From Fluviicola sp. (GTDB taxonomy: Bacteria; Bacteroidota; Bacteroidia; Flavobacteriales_D; Crocinitomicaceae), in NCBI GenBank assembly GCA_002734065.2, contig NVXU02000039.1:62001-126000 (forward strand): a stretch of DNA of 64,000 bases. The letters are read 5' to 3'. The position numbers and the translations under genes are program-made. This document shows positions 1 to 11,027 of this stretch, piece by piece (position 1 is the first letter of the stretch; each line of letters begins with the position of its first letter). A model generated the notes under the pieces. It worked only from the letters and a program-made list of their open reading frames with translations. It had not been told where the DNA came from and did not search any database.

Positions 1-482
1 AAGTTCTGAAGAAAAACACTTCAGCAAGCGAAGCAAAAGCTGTGTTTCTGTTTATTTCGGGAGAAGATCCGCTGAAGATTAGAAAAATGGCGAAAGAGAA
101 AGGAATCAATGAGGATGATATCATCGTGAAGTCTGTTCTCCATTCTGAAGTTCCCTTGCACATTTCTATCTTCGATACTTCCATCTTTTTTATTCGTTCT
201 ACCTACTCTAAAAAAGCATCTTCTCCAACCAAGCAAGGAGAAATAATGGCAATGGGAATCCCTTTAGTTTGCAACGCAGGAGTTGGTGACACTGATGCTA
301 TCGTTCATAAATACCATGCTGGCAAAGTCATCGAAGAATTCACGGATGAAACTTACTTGTTGGCAATCAATGATTCATCTTCGTTCAAGCAGAAAGATAC
401 CATTGCAGGAGCAAAAGACTATTTCTCTTTGGAAGAAGGAGTAAAACGTTATCTTAGCGTTTATAAAGCAGTTCATGAGTAA
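1..482 (+). CDS. Glycosyltransferase, C-terminal part (5' end outside window)
   Basis: The reading frame is open to the left edge, so about 159 residues of the C-terminal half of a protein are visible. They look like the nucleotide-sugar-binding lobe of a GT-B glycosyltransferase: a beta strand with FLFISGE, then the stretch TKQGEIMAMGIPLVC followed by a D-A-I and a glycine-rich turn, the usual place where GT4/GT1 enzymes hold the donor diphosphate. The stop overlaps the start of the next glycosyltransferase by 8 bp, so the two are probably translated together and belong to a polysaccharide or glycan-assembly cluster extending to the left. Donor and acceptor cannot be told from this fragment. 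Confidence 0.75.
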   Translation, partial: VLKKNTSASEAKAVFLFISGEDPLKIRKMAKEKGINEDDIIVKSVLHSEVPLHISIFDTSIFFIRSTYSKKASSPTKQGEIMAMGIPLVCNAGVGDTDAIVHKYHAGKVIEEFTDETYLLAINDSSSFKQKDTIAGAKDYFSLEEGVKRYLSVYKAVHE

Positions 483-1545
483 AAGAATTCTCTTTCTTGC
501 CCCATACCCGCATGCCGAAGCACCGTCGCAACGCTTTCGATTTGAGCAATATTTTGATTTTCTCAAAGAGCAAGGCTACGAAATAGAAATGCACTCTTTT
601 CTCAATGAAAGAACATGGAGCACCATCTATAATCACGGTTCATTCTTTGCTAAAGCAATCGGGATTTTAGGTAGTTTTTGGAGAAGAAAGCTTTTGCTGT
701 TTAAAATTCGAAAATTCGATTACATTTTCATTCACAGAGAAGCATCCATGATTGGACCTCCAATTTTTGAGTGGGTAATTGCAAAGGTTTTCAAAAGAAA
801 ATACATCTATGATTATGACGATGCAATTTGGTTGCCTAATTTCAGTCAACAGAATGCAAAGTTTCAAAAACTGAAAGCTTACGGCAAGGTAAAAAAGATC
901 ATCAAATGGGCAGATGTTGTGACAACAGGCAATTCTTTCTTGCAAGAATACGCTAAGCAGTACAATGATAATGTGGTAGTCATTCCAACGACAATTGACC
1001 TTAAAAACAGTCATAACCAATCGAGTAAGCAATCAAATTCTCTCGTAAATATTGGTTGGACAGGTTCACACACTACGATGTCTTACCTTGACGCATTAAT
1101 TCCTGTGCTGCAAGAATTAGAGAAAGAACTAGCCTTCACTTTCACCATAATTTCCAATGAAGAACCGAACTATGATTTACAATCTTTGCGTTTTGTAAAA
1201 TGGAAAAAAGCAACTGAAATAAACGACCTAGCAAGCATCAACATTGGTGTTATGCCACTGACCGATAGTGAATGGGCAAAAGGTAAGTGTGGATTCAAAG
1301 CATTGCAATACATGGCATTGAAAATTCCAGCGGTTATTTCGCCTGTTGGAGTCAATACGGAGATTGTTGAAAACGGAAAGAATGGTTACCTTTGCACCAC
1401 CAATGAAGAATGGAAAGAGTGTTTAAGCATTCTCATAAAAGACCAACAATTGCGCGAACAAATTGGAGAAAAAGGTTATAAAACCGTTCGCACTAAATAT
1501 TCAGTTGAAGCCAATCGCGACAACTATTTAAACTTATTTCAATGA
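475..1545 (+). CDS. Glycosyltransferase, GT4-like
   Basis: A 356-residue protein with no signal peptide. The N-terminus (ILFLAPYPHAEAPSQRFRFE) is the first Rossmann strand and loop of a GT-B enzyme that takes a whole-chain acceptor. The second lobe carries a glycine/threonine turn (NIGWTGSHTT) and the donor-binding helix KCGFKALQYMALKIPAV, followed by a V-N-T-E-I-V stretch typical of GT4 enzymes. Length fits the family. It overlaps the upstream glycosyltransferase by 8 bp and rdgB by 4 bp, so it sits in a tightly packed operon. It probably adds a sugar to a surface glycan at the cytoplasmic face of the inner membrane. The sugar is unknown. Confidence 0.8.
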   Translation: MSKRILFLAPYPHAEAPSQRFRFEQYFDFLKEQGYEIEMHSFLNERTWSTIYNHGSFFAKAIGILGSFWRRKLLLFKIRKFDYIFIHREASMIGPPIFEWVIAKVFKRKYIYDYDDAIWLPNFSQQNAKFQKLKAYGKVKKIIKWADVVTTGNSFLQEYAKQYNDNVVVIPTTIDLKNSHNQSSKQSNSLVNIGWTGSHTTMSYLDALIPVLQELEKELAFTFTIISNEEPNYDLQSLRFVKWKKATEINDLASINIGVMPLTDSEWAKGKCGFKALQYMALKIPAVISPVGVNTEIVENGKNGYLCTTNEEWKECLSILIKDQQLREQIGEKGYKTVRTKYSVEANRDNYLNLFQ

Positions 1546-2126
1546 TCAAATTAGTATTTGCAACAGCCAACCAGAATAAGGTAATCGAAATTGATAACCT
1601 CTTGCCGGAAACCATACTACTTACTTCTTTAAAAGAGTTAGGACAAAAAAAAGACATTCCAGAAACGTCTAAAACGATTGAGGGGAATGCCGTTCAGAAA
1701 GCAAATTTCATCACGGATAAATTCAATGTCAACTGTTTTGCGGATGACACAGGATTAGAAATAAATGCACTCAAAGGAGAACCTGGAGTGAATTCTGCAA
1801 GATATGCCGGCAGCGAAAAAGATGCTGACCTGAACATTAAAAAAGTTCTCCAAAACATGGACGGCATCACAAAACGAGGTGCGCAATTTAAAACGGTCAT
1901 TGCGTTGAACTTAAACGGAGAACAGCATTTATTCTTCGGTGTTGTAAAAGGAACTATCAGAAAACAGCGTATCGGACAGAACGGTTTTGGCTACGATCCG
2001 ATATTTGAACCTGAAAATTGCGGAAGAACCTTCGCTGAAATGACTTTGGAAGAGAAAAACAAGTATTCGCACAGAGCAAGAGCGTTTAATAAGATGATTC
2101 GGTTTTTGAGTTCGAAAGCGAACTAA
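1542..2126 (+). CDS. rdgB: XTP/dITP diphosphatase (RdgB/HAM1 family)
   Basis: A 194-residue HAM1-family enzyme that hydrolyses non-canonical purine triphosphates (dITP, XTP) to the monophosphate and pyrophosphate, clearing the nucleotide pool. Visible family marks are the N-terminal substrate motif ATANQNKVIEI, the catalytic stretch CFADDTGLEINALKGEPGV with its acidic pair, and the C-terminal GFGYDPIFEP and SHRARAF segments. Length is normal. The ATG overlaps the stop of the upstream glycosyltransferase by 4 bp. It is followed directly by a repeat island, so it is the last gene of this operon. Confidence 0.95.
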   Translation: MIKLVFATANQNKVIEIDNLLPETILLTSLKELGQKKDIPETSKTIEGNAVQKANFITDKFNVNCFADDTGLEINALKGEPGVNSARYAGSEKDADLNIKKVLQNMDGITKRGAQFKTVIALNLNGEQHLFFGVVKGTIRKQRIGQNGFGYDPIFEPENCGRTFAEMTLEEKNKYSHRARAFNKMIRFLSSKAN

Positions 2127-4715
<2,589 letters not shown>

Positions 4716-4788
4716 CTCGAAGAGTCAATCCTTTTCTAATGATTAATCCCTTCTTAAAATTTAGACACTTCCCAATTTAAGACACAAA

Positions 4789-4818
4789 AAAACCGCTAAT
4801 AAAAATATTAGCGGTTTT
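4789..4818. terminator. Bidirectional terminator between icd and lipoprotein gene
   Basis: A perfect 13-bp stem, AAAACCGCTAATA at 4789-4801 pairing with TATTAGCGGTTTT at 4806-4818 around a 4-nt loop, with A and T runs on the outer sides. It lies between two converging genes and can end transcripts from both. Confidence 0.85.
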
Positions 4819-4839
4819 AAAAGTTGATTCTTTTTAAAA

Positions 4840-5271
4840 TTAAGCCCCAGTGTAGGTTACAACTGTTGTTATAGATGTTGTTATAAATGTTTCAACTTGC
4901 TTTAATTTCAAGTCTTTATTTTTTAACATAACAATTGTAAATGTTTCAACATTTCCACTAGAGTCAATAACGATAAGTTCTTCTTTGTTACTGCTAAATG
5001 CCCAAGTACCTACTTCACTTGATGAAAATCCTCCAGAAGACCAAGTTGAGACATATTTACCGTCTTTAGAAAGCTCCATTGTACTTGTTACTGCGCCTAA
5101 AGCTTGCGAAATGTCATTGACAGTGTATGACGATAAAGTCCATGTGTTTACCATTCTTGCTTTTTTAGTTAAAACTGTAAACTTTGAGCCTTCTTCGTAT
5201 TTGCTACACGCTGTAATTGTTAAAGCTAATAGTGCAAATGCAAATAATTTAATTCCGATTGATTTTTTCAT
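4840..5271 (-). CDS. Lipocalin-like lipoprotein
   Basis: A 143-residue protein with a lipoprotein signal peptide (MKKSIGIKLFAFALLALTIT, then AC with Cys at about 22). The rest is predicted beta-rich, with MVNTWTLSSYTV, a K-D-G-K-Y strand and WAFSSNKEELIVID. This pattern is typical of the small Bacteroidota lipocalin-like lipoproteins that start with a 'K.W.L' strand and carry a D-G-T/K hairpin. It would be anchored in a membrane facing the periplasm or surface. The ligand is unknown. A TATATTTG box on the minus strand (5295-5288) lies 17 bp before the start. Identification rests on pattern only. Confidence 0.65.
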   Translation of the reverse strand: MKKSIGIKLFAFALLALTITACSKYEEGSKFTVLTKKARMVNTWTLSSYTVNDISQALGAVTSTMELSKDGKYVSTWSSGGFSSSEVGTWAFSSNKEELIVIDSSGNVETFTIVMLKNKDLKLKQVETFITTSITTVVTYTGA

Positions 5272-5287
5272 AATAATTTATTTTTTG

Positions 5288-5295
5288 CAAATATA
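5288..5295 (-). promoter_or_regulatory. -7 box for the lipocalin-like gene
   Basis: TATATTTG on the minus strand matches the Bacteroidota TAnnTTTG element 17 bp upstream of the start codon. No clear -33 TTG was found at the right distance. Confidence 0.4.
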
Positions 5296-5300
5296 AGGAA

Positions 5301-5918
5301 TTATTCTATGCTTATCTCTAGCTCATCCAACGCAACAACACCGAAAGAATCGTTACTCCACTTTTTAAGCGGCTCGTTATTGTTTACTAATACAAAGGTT
5401 GGGAAAACACCTTCGGCTAATTTTGACATTGCCTCAACATTCTCAGCTACACTTATATCAAATGCATTATTAGCTTCATCAGAATACCATTTTAAATAAG
5501 AAGGATTATTGATAGAATCATTACTACAAAGCAGGTATTCAATCTCAAGGGATGGTACACGCTCCTTTAGTTTCTTCATTCTCCCAATTGCTGCAAAACA
5601 ATATTGACAACCTGGAATAGACAAAACAACTAACTTTTTCCCTTGCAACTCTTTGTTTTCGTCAGAACGATTAATCTCAATAGAATTGTTCGAAAAGTCT
5701 CCTTCATAAATTGGGGTAGAGATAAAATAAATAATAAAAGGTAATATAAAGAATAGTAGTTGAATAATGATTTTGACAGGTTTATTTTTCAATTTCAAAA
5801 TTCGTTTTAATAGAACAACTAAAATGATTCCAATTAAAATCATTAAGAGGTAAGGGATAACCTTACTACTGGTCCATGAAAGGCCACTATTCAAAAGGAA
5901 TGATTCAAAAGAGTTCAT
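5301..5918 (-). CDS. Membrane-anchored thioredoxin-fold protein
   Basis: A 205-residue protein with two hydrophobic segments near the N-terminus (about residues 20-40 and 48-66) followed by a soluble domain of about 120 residues. The domain starts with KKLVVLSIPGCQYCFAAI, a thioredoxin-like strand and CxxC (C-Q-Y-C), and ends with GVFPTFVLVNNN, which carries the cis-proline loop of the fold. The predicted role is a periplasm-facing thiol-disulphide oxidoreductase tethered to the inner membrane. It lies on the minus strand between two small lipoprotein genes. No DsbA/ResA partner or cytochrome-biogenesis gene is adjacent, so the substrate is unknown. Confidence 0.65.
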   Translation of the reverse strand: MNSFESFLLNSGLSWTSSKVIPYLLMILIGIILVVLLKRILKLKNKPVKIIIQLLFFILPFIIYFISTPIYEGDFSNNSIEINRSDENKELQGKKLVVLSIPGCQYCFAAIGRMKKLKERVPSLEIEYLLCSNDSINNPSYLKWYSDEANNAFDISVAENVEAMSKLAEGVFPTFVLVNNNEPLKKWSNDSFGVVALDELEISIE

Positions 5919-6018
5919 GGATTATTAATTTAATGTGTAAACTTTACTCCTAACACAGAAGTCATATTTGTACAAGCACAAACAAATTTTTTACAAGTGT
6001 GCTTACTTAAAACAAAAA

Positions 6019-6038
6019 AAGGAAGCCGAAGCTTCCTT
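6019..6038 (-). terminator. Terminator of the small lipoprotein gene
   Basis: On the minus strand AAGGAAGC and GCTTCCTT pair around TTCG, giving a UUCG tetraloop closed by C-G, followed by a run of seven T. It lies 19 bp after the stop codon of the 64-residue lipoprotein gene. Confidence 0.8.
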
Positions 6039-6056
6039 CTAAAAATATAATCCGTC

Positions 6057-6251
6057 TTAGATAGAACATGTTGCTCCACCTGTAGCATAAACTGCACATG
6101 CAGATTCTGCTGTAGATTTCTTGACATTGTTAATATCAATTGTAATTGTAGAACCAGCGTCTGTACAAGTACAAACATAATCTTTCTTACAAGAACTTAA
6201 TGCAACCATTCCTAATACTGCAAAAGCAGCTACTCCAATAATTTTTTTCAT
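6057..6251 (-). CDS. Small cysteine-containing lipoprotein
   Basis: A 64-residue protein. The start is placed at the ATG at 6251 because it gives a clean lipoprotein signal peptide (MKKIIGVAAFAVLGMVALSS followed by the lipobox Cys). The upstream GTG/TTG-type starts would add a basic stretch of 12 residues. The mature part has only about 43 residues with four further cysteines (VCTCTD, SACAVY, ATCSI), suggesting two disulphides. A strong terminator follows. Function is unknown. Short lipoproteins with paired cysteines of this kind are common in Flavobacteriales. Confidence 0.6.
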   Translation of the reverse strand: MKKIIGVAAFAVLGMVALSSCKKDYVCTCTDAGSTITIDINNVKKSTAESACAVYATGGATCSI

Positions 6252-6310
6252 AATAATTAAGTTTGTTTTGTTAAAATTCAAGCGCAATATAATAATTTAA
6301 TTTGCATTTA

Positions 6311-6318
6311 TACCTTTG
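6311..6318 (+). promoter_or_regulatory. -7 box for the DUF4403 gene
   Basis: TACCTTTG matches TAnnTTTG and lies 31 bp before the chosen ATG at 6350, giving a leader of about 27 nt. A -33 element is not clear. Confidence 0.4.
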
Positions 6319-6349
6319 TGCTAATAAAAATACTGTATATGACCTACTT

Positions 6350-7756
6350 ATGCTCTTAAATAAATACACTTTGATAAATCCTTTTATAATTACGGCAACT
6401 TTAATATTGGTCTTTGGCTGTTCAACAATATCACCAGATTCTCCAATAATTACAACCAACAAATTAATCATTCCTACTCAATCAATTTCATCCATTGAAA
6501 TTCCCATTAAAATTAATTTGAAACCTTATTTTGACGAAACGAATCAGTCTATTCCTTACAGATTTGAAGGAGAAGAGCAAGTCTGTGAAGGTGTGAGCTA
6601 TTCTTATAAGTTTGTCCGAGGTCCAATTACATTTAAAGGTGTTGGCTCTCAACTTTTATTTGATGTTAACGGAAAATATGCCCTGAAATTGAACTATTGC
6701 CCAAAGTGCACCGAACTTTTCACCTCTAAAGGCAATTGCATTGTTCCTCGAATTTTTTCTTCCTGTGGAGTGGGTGAAGAAATGAGAAAAATAGAAGTTG
6801 GCTATATAACGGAAATTGGTCTGTCTGATGATTACAAATTGAATTCTACCACCAAGTTGCGCAGAATAAAAACAGTAACTCCTTGCTTGGTATCTGTCTT
6901 TAATTATGACGCTAGCTCAACTTTGAAGGAAGAAATTACAGTTGCTTTGCAAGATTTGGAGAAAGACATTGATACAGAAATTTCTACTGTTGATTTACGA
7001 CCTGAAATGGAAGAAACATGGCAAATTCTCAGTGAATCTATCGATTTAGAAGGATATGGATTTCTCAATATGAATCCTAAATCAGTCGCGATAAGCAAAA
7101 TTTTATTCAAGGGAGATACCGCTTATTTTAACGCCATTATTGAAGCAAAACCAACTATTTTATCGAATTCAACCACAAGCGACAGCACTTTCTTACCAAA
7201 CCTTTCATCTTATAAAAAACAAGAAGGCTTTGACATCACCATGGATGTTTTTGCCGACTATGATTCTCTCAGTTCTATCATCACACAAAATATCAAAGGA
7301 ACTTCTGTAGAATTAAAGGGTAAAAGTATTACGTTTAATGAGGTTGCGATTTTTGGAGCTTCTAATAATGGTGTGCATCTTCAGGTGAAATTCTCCGGAG
7401 ATAAAAAAGGAACGATGTTCTTCACAGGAACACCAGTTTTTGACACAACAATACAGAAAATTGCTTTTCCCGACTTGACTTTTGATTTAAAAACCAAAGA
7501 TGCGCTACTGAAATCTGCCAAATGGATGTTCAATAAAAAAATAACCAACGCTCTGAGAGATGCCGCAGAAATGGATCTAAAACCTTACTTGGATTCATTG
7601 AAAATGAGTATCAATGTAGGATTAAATTCTGAAATAACAGAAGGTGTTTTCATGTCCGGAAAAGTGAGTAACATTTTCATTCAATACATTCAACCAGTTG
7701 ACAAACAACTATTTATACGACTTAAAAGTAGAGGTCGTCTTGAATTGAGTTTGTGA
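6350..7756 (+). CDS. DUF4403 family lipoprotein
   Basis: A 468-residue predicted lipoprotein. The chosen ATG gives a signal peptide ending LILVFGC with the lipobox Cys at about residue 24. A TTG 48 bp upstream is in frame but lies before the promoter box. The mature protein starts with paired strands (SISSIEIPIKINLKPYFDE) and repeats such strands twice. This is the layout of DUF4403, a family seen mainly in Bacteroidota and related to tubular lipid-binding folds. Several cysteines (CPKCTELF, SSCGVG) sit in the middle. It may bind or carry a lipid in the periplasm, which is inference. A hairpin just after the stop probably ends the transcript. Confidence 0.75.
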   Translation: MLLNKYTLINPFIITATLILVFGCSTISPDSPIITTNKLIIPTQSISSIEIPIKINLKPYFDETNQSIPYRFEGEEQVCEGVSYSYKFVRGPITFKGVGSQLLFDVNGKYALKLNYCPKCTELFTSKGNCIVPRIFSSCGVGEEMRKIEVGYITEIGLSDDYKLNSTTKLRRIKTVTPCLVSVFNYDASSTLKEEITVALQDLEKDIDTEISTVDLRPEMEETWQILSESIDLEGYGFLNMNPKSVAISKILFKGDTAYFNAIIEAKPTILSNSTTSDSTFLPNLSSYKKQEGFDITMDVFADYDSLSSIITQNIKGTSVELKGKSITFNEVAIFGASNNGVHLQVKFSGDKKGTMFFTGTPVFDTTIQKIAFPDLTFDLKTKDALLKSAKWMFNKKITNALRDAAEMDLKPYLDSLKMSINVGLNSEITEGVFMSGKVSNIFIQYIQPVDKQLFIRLKSRGRLELSL

Positions 7757-7787
7757 AAAAGCTATTAGCTGTTAGCCGCTAGCTTTT
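7757..7787 (+). terminator. Probable terminator after the DUF4403 gene
   Basis: AAAAGCTA at 7757-7764 pairs with TAGCTTTT at 7780-7787 directly after the stop codon. The loop is itself repetitive (TTAGCTGTTAGC). The T run is short. Confidence 0.5.
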
Positions 7788-7903
7788 GGCTTGGCGCTAG
7801 GTTAAATAGAACATTTGGAACTAATAAGGGTTTATCTTAAAGGTGGGGAATAATCACTTCTCACAACCAAGTGTAAGGATAAGGCCCAAGATTCACAGTT
7901 AAT

Positions 7904-8269
7904 CTACCGATTCACCATGTGCGTTGCGACTTGCGGAAAACAATTGTAAAGTGCATCGCCCAATCCCTCTTCAAAATTCATAGAGTCAATGGATTCTCGC
8001 ATGCAGCGCAACCATTCATCCTTAGCTTCTGTTGTTATCGCATGAGGCAGGTGTCGCAACTTCATTTTGGGGTGCCCATATTCTTCAGCATACAATTGCG
8101 GTCCTCCTAAAAATTGCGACAAAAACATAAATTGTTTCTTCTTTATCAATTCATGTTGGTCTTCTGCAAAAAGATGTTGAATGCTAGAATCAAAAAAAAC
8201 TTTGGTGTAAAAACGGTCTAATAAATCCTGTAATCTTTCAGGGCGAATTCTCTCGTATAAGGTCTCCAT
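7904..8269 (-). CDS. Truncated haemoglobin, group II-like
   Basis: A 121-residue haem protein of the 2-over-2 globin fold. The N-terminal helices (VFFDSSIQHLF) lead to FLGGPQLYAEEYGHPKMK. The proximal histidine region is RHLPHAI, and the G-helix tryptophan is in EWLRCM. This set of motifs fits group II truncated globins of the YjbI/TrHbO kind. Such proteins bind O2 or NO and are usually linked to handling reactive nitrogen or oxygen, but no redox partner is adjacent. It is divergent from the OmpA gene at 8336, with 66 bp between them. Confidence 0.85.
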   Translation of the reverse strand: METLYERIRPERLQDLLDRFYTKVFFDSSIQHLFAEDQHELIKKKQFMFLSQFLGGPQLYAEEYGHPKMKLRHLPHAITTEAKDEWLRCMRESIDSMNFEEGLGDALYNCFPQVATHMVNR

Positions 8270-8294
8270 ATCAGGGGGAAATTAGTTGGCATAA

Positions 8295-8322
8295 TTTGTG
8301 TGCAAAAAAATCCGTATCTTTG
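8295..8322 (+). promoter_or_regulatory. Promoter of the OmpA-domain gene
   Basis: TTTG at 8295-8298 and TATCTTTG at 8315-8322 are 16 bp apart. The -7 box is exact, and the spacer is a little short for the family consensus. The ATG at 8336 would follow a leader of under 10 nt. Confidence 0.5.
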
Positions 8323-8335
8323 TACAGCTAGCAAA

Positions 8336-9508
8336 ATGATAAAATTACTGTTTTTCCTTGTTCTCTCCATTTATTCCTTTGGAATATTTGCGCAAAAATC
8401 CAAAAGAATTACTTCTGATGGAATCAATACGTGCGTAGGTGCTGTCAATATTTTTGAGGATGGCGATTTTACCTTACAATTCACCGGAAAAAAGACAGAA
8501 AGTCCAATTACGAGGTATTTTTCATTAGAAACGGTAGAGGTTGACAACCAACTTTGGGTGGCATTTATTGCTCCGTCTAATGGAGAATTAACATTCAGTG
8601 CTGATAAACATTCAGGCTTTCTTCAGATGGTTGTCTTTGAGCAAGACAGAAAAGAAATTTGCACAGAAATCAATGCTGGGATTGCGGAAATTGCCAGAAT
8701 GTATATCAAAAAAGAATCGCACCACATTGGTCTTGATTTCAAAACGGGCAATGGTTTTTTATACACCTTAAAAATGCAAAAAGGTAAAAAAATCAACATT
8801 CTTTTTGCTACGGAAGAAAAGAACACAGACAAGATGCACCTAAAATGGCATTTTGAACCAGAAGTTGTTTCCATTTCAGAATCAAAAACCTTGGATAGGC
8901 GTTTTGATGATTTTGCTCCAACTTTTAGCGTGAAAGTACGTGATTCTAAGACCCAAGAACCGCTTGTTGCTTCTATTTCTATTGAAGAATCTCGTGGCGT
9001 TGATGGTTTGTATGTTGCCTCTGATTTATTTCTGAACATTGACAGGAAAGCTAAAATGAAGCTAAAATGCGATGTCGAAGGGTACTTTTTCAAAGACAGT
9101 ATCATCGAAACCAATCCTTTTGAAGATCAAGCGATTTTGATCACCCTCAATAGAGTCAAGAAAGGTGCTAGCATAAAGATTGAGGATATCGAATTCAAAG
9201 CTGGTTCTAGTCTTATTACAGACGCATCCATTCCAAAATTAAAACGCTTGAAGGATTTCTTACTGCTTAATTCGCAAATTAACATTGAAATTCAAGGACA
9301 TGTTTTTGCCATCGGTGACAACTCAATGATGGGGCAAAAAATCTCTGAAGCAAGAGCAAAAAGAGTGCGCAAATACCTCATTGAGAATGGGATTGACAAA
9401 GATCGCTTAAAAGCAAAAGGTTACGGAAATACAATGCCTATTTTCGAAGAACCAAAATTCTCTTACGAAGAACAGGCGAATAGAAGGGTGGAGATTTTGG
9501 TGCTATAG
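8336..9508 (+). CDS. OmpA-family exported protein
   Basis: A 390-residue protein with a signal peptide (MIKLLFFLVLSIYSFGIFAQ) that fixes the start at the ATG at 8336. The upstream in-frame GTG at 8300 precedes the promoter box. About 230 residues of beta-rich sequence are followed by a carboxypeptidase-regulatory-like stretch (SVKVRDSKTQEPLVASISIE) at about residues 200-255. The C-terminal OmpA/MotB-like peptidoglycan-binding domain covers about 270-390: IEIQGHV, then SEARAKRVRKYLIENGI, DRLKAKGYG and NRRVEIL. It probably links the outer membrane to the cell wall. It stands alone and is followed by a terminator shared with frr. Confidence 0.8.
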   Translation: MIKLLFFLVLSIYSFGIFAQKSKRITSDGINTCVGAVNIFEDGDFTLQFTGKKTESPITRYFSLETVEVDNQLWVAFIAPSNGELTFSADKHSGFLQMVVFEQDRKEICTEINAGIAEIARMYIKKESHHIGLDFKTGNGFLYTLKMQKGKKINILFATEEKNTDKMHLKWHFEPEVVSISESKTLDRRFDDFAPTFSVKVRDSKTQEPLVASISIEESRGVDGLYVASDLFLNIDRKAKMKLKCDVEGYFFKDSIIETNPFEDQAILITLNRVKKGASIKIEDIEFKAGSSLITDASIPKLKRLKDFLLLNSQINIEIQGHVFAIGDNSMMGQKISEARAKRVRKYLIENGIDKDRLKAKGYGNTMPIFEEPKFSYEEQANRRVEILVL

Positions 9509-9536
9509 TGACTTTTTTACTAGCTATATAAATAAA

Positions 9537-9563
9537 AAAGCCTTTCAACAACTGAAAGACTCT
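9537..9563. terminator. Terminator between OmpA gene and frr
   Basis: AGCCTTTCA and TGAAAGACT form a 9-bp stem with one mismatch around a short loop, with A/T runs on both sides, between two converging genes. Confidence 0.65.
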
Positions 9564-9590
9564 TTGTGAATTTTTATTTAATGTGCCCGA

Positions 9591-10154
9591 TTAAATCGTC
9601 ATAATATCCTTCTCTTTCACGTCAAAAACATCTTCTACTCTCTTAGATGAAGTATTGGTAATACTCTGAATTTCACTTTCACCATCTTTCATCATATCCT
9701 CAGAAAGTCCATCGTCTTTGAGTAATTTCAACATATCGATAGCATCTTTTCGGTTATTTCTAAATCCGACCTTTGCATTTTCCATTTCTACTTTTGCCTG
9801 CTTCACCAAGTCGCGTCTTCTCTCTTCTGTAAGAGGTGGAACTGAAATCAATAAACTCTCGCCATTACTTTGAGGTGCAAAACCTAAGTTCGCATTGATG
9901 ATTCCTTTCATTATTTCTTCCAGCATTGATTTTTCCCAAGGTTGCACCGATATTGTTCGAGCATCCATGGTGTTCACATTAGCAACTTGTTGCAATGGTG
10001 TTGGACTTCCATAATAATCAACGACAACTGTCTGCAACATCGCTGGAGATGCTTTTCCAGCACGTATTTTTGAAAGTTCAATTTCATAATGAGAAACAGT
10101 GCTCGCATTTGAACTTTTCAACTCATCGTATATCATATTTAATTCTTCAGTCAT
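9591..10154 (-). CDS. frr: Ribosome recycling factor
   Basis: A 187-residue protein that, with EF-G, splits post-termination ribosomes. The three-helix-bundle sequence is recognisable throughout: RAGKASPAMLQTVVVDYYGS (the A-K-A-S-P segment), PLQQVANV, ISVPPLTEERRRDLVKQAK and FRNNRKDAIDMLK. Length matches the family (185-187). It follows pyrH by 15 bp, the usual order in Bacteroidota, so the two are probably co-transcribed. Confidence 0.97.
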   Translation of the reverse strand: MTEELNMIYDELKSSNASTVSHYEIELSKIRAGKASPAMLQTVVVDYYGSPTPLQQVANVNTMDARTISVQPWEKSMLEEIMKGIINANLGFAPQSNGESLLISVPPLTEERRRDLVKQAKVEMENAKVGFRNNRKDAIDMLKLLKDDGLSEDMMKDGESEIQSITNTSSKRVEDVFDVKEKDIMTI

Positions 10155-10169
10155 GGTCTAATTTTTAGT

Positions 10170-10877
10170 TTAATTACGAACAATTGTGCCAACTTGTTCA
10201 CCTTTTACAACCTTCAATAAATTCCCTGGTGTGTCCATGTCGAAAACAATGATTGGTAGATTATTCTCTTTGCATAAAGTGAATGCAGTCATGTCCATAA
10301 TATTGAGTCCCTTTGCATACACATCGTCAAAGCTAATCATGTCATATTTAGTTGCGTTTGGATCTTTTTCTGGATCGGCAGAATAGATACCATCCACTCT
10401 TGTTCCTTTCAAAATAACGTCTGCATTGATTTCAATTGCTCTCAATGATGCCGCTGAATCCGTTGTGAAATAAGGGTTTCCTGTTCCTGCACCAAAAACA
10501 ACTACTCTTCCTTTTTCTAAATGGCGCACTGCTTTTCTTCTAATAAATGGTTCTGCAATGGCTTTCATTTCTATTGCAGATTGTAGTCGAGAATGCATTC
10601 CTGCCGACTCTAAAGCCGCTTGTAATGCCATCGAGTTGATCATTGTTGCCAACATTCCCATATAATCGCCGTGCGTTCTATCCATACCGCCTTCTTCCGC
10701 TTGCACACCTCTGAAAATATTCCCTCCACCAATCACAATAGCAACTTCTACTCCTGCATCGTGGATTTCCTTGATTTGCTGAGCGTATGATTTTAAACGG
10801 TTGTTATCAATTCCGAAAGCTTTATCTCCCATCAAAGATTCACCGCTTAATTTTAAAAGAATTCTTTTGTATTTCAT
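10170..10877 (-). CDS. pyrH: UMP kinase
   Basis: A 235-residue hexameric UMP kinase of the amino-acid-kinase fold that phosphorylates UMP to UDP with ATP. Visible marks are the first strand [14 protein letters not shown], the nucleotide loop [13 protein letters not shown], the D-Y-M-G-M-L segment, [16 protein letters not shown] and [18 protein letters not shown]. It is first in a pyrH-frr pair on the minus strand and has its own promoter-like sequence upstream, so it can be made apart from tsf. Confidence 0.97.
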   Translation of the reverse strand: MKYKRILLKLSGESLMGDKAFGIDNNRLKSYAQQIKEIHDAGVEVAIVIGGGNIFRGVQAEEGGMDRTHGDYMGMLATMINSMALQAALESAGMHSRLQSAIEMKAIAEPFIRRKAVRHLEKGRVVVFGAGTGNPYFTTDSAASLRAIEINADVILKGTRVDGIYSADPEKDPNATKYDMISFDDVYAKGLNIMDMTAFTLCKENNLPIIVFDMDTPGNLLKVVKGEQVGTIVRN

Positions 10878-10896
10878 GTTGAAATTTTCAGTTGAG

Positions 10897-10929
10897 CAAA
10901 TATAGGAAATTAATGTTTTAATGTTTCAA
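10897..10929 (-). promoter_or_regulatory. Promoter of pyrH-frr
   Basis: On the minus strand TTG (10929-10927), 22 bp, then TATATTTG (10904-10897). The box ends 20 bp before the pyrH ATG. Spacing is within the range reported for Bacteroidota promoters. Confidence 0.55.
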
Positions 10930-11027
10930 TGATTTAATGGAAGTTGGTTCATGTTTAAATAAAAAATGAAGAATGAAGAATGAAGTGGACTCCGATTAAA
11001 TTCTGAGATTAAAAAGTCTAACGCACA

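Noticed and set aside
5930-6178. Minus-strand open frame of 82 codons near the small lipoprotein gene
   Set aside because: It overlaps the lipoprotein gene in another frame, runs through its terminator and has no signal peptide or family pattern.
8295-8322. A shared divergent promoter for the haemoglobin gene and the OmpA gene
   Set aside because: Only the plus-strand side shows a TAnnTTTG box. No matching box was found on the minus strand upstream of the haemoglobin gene.
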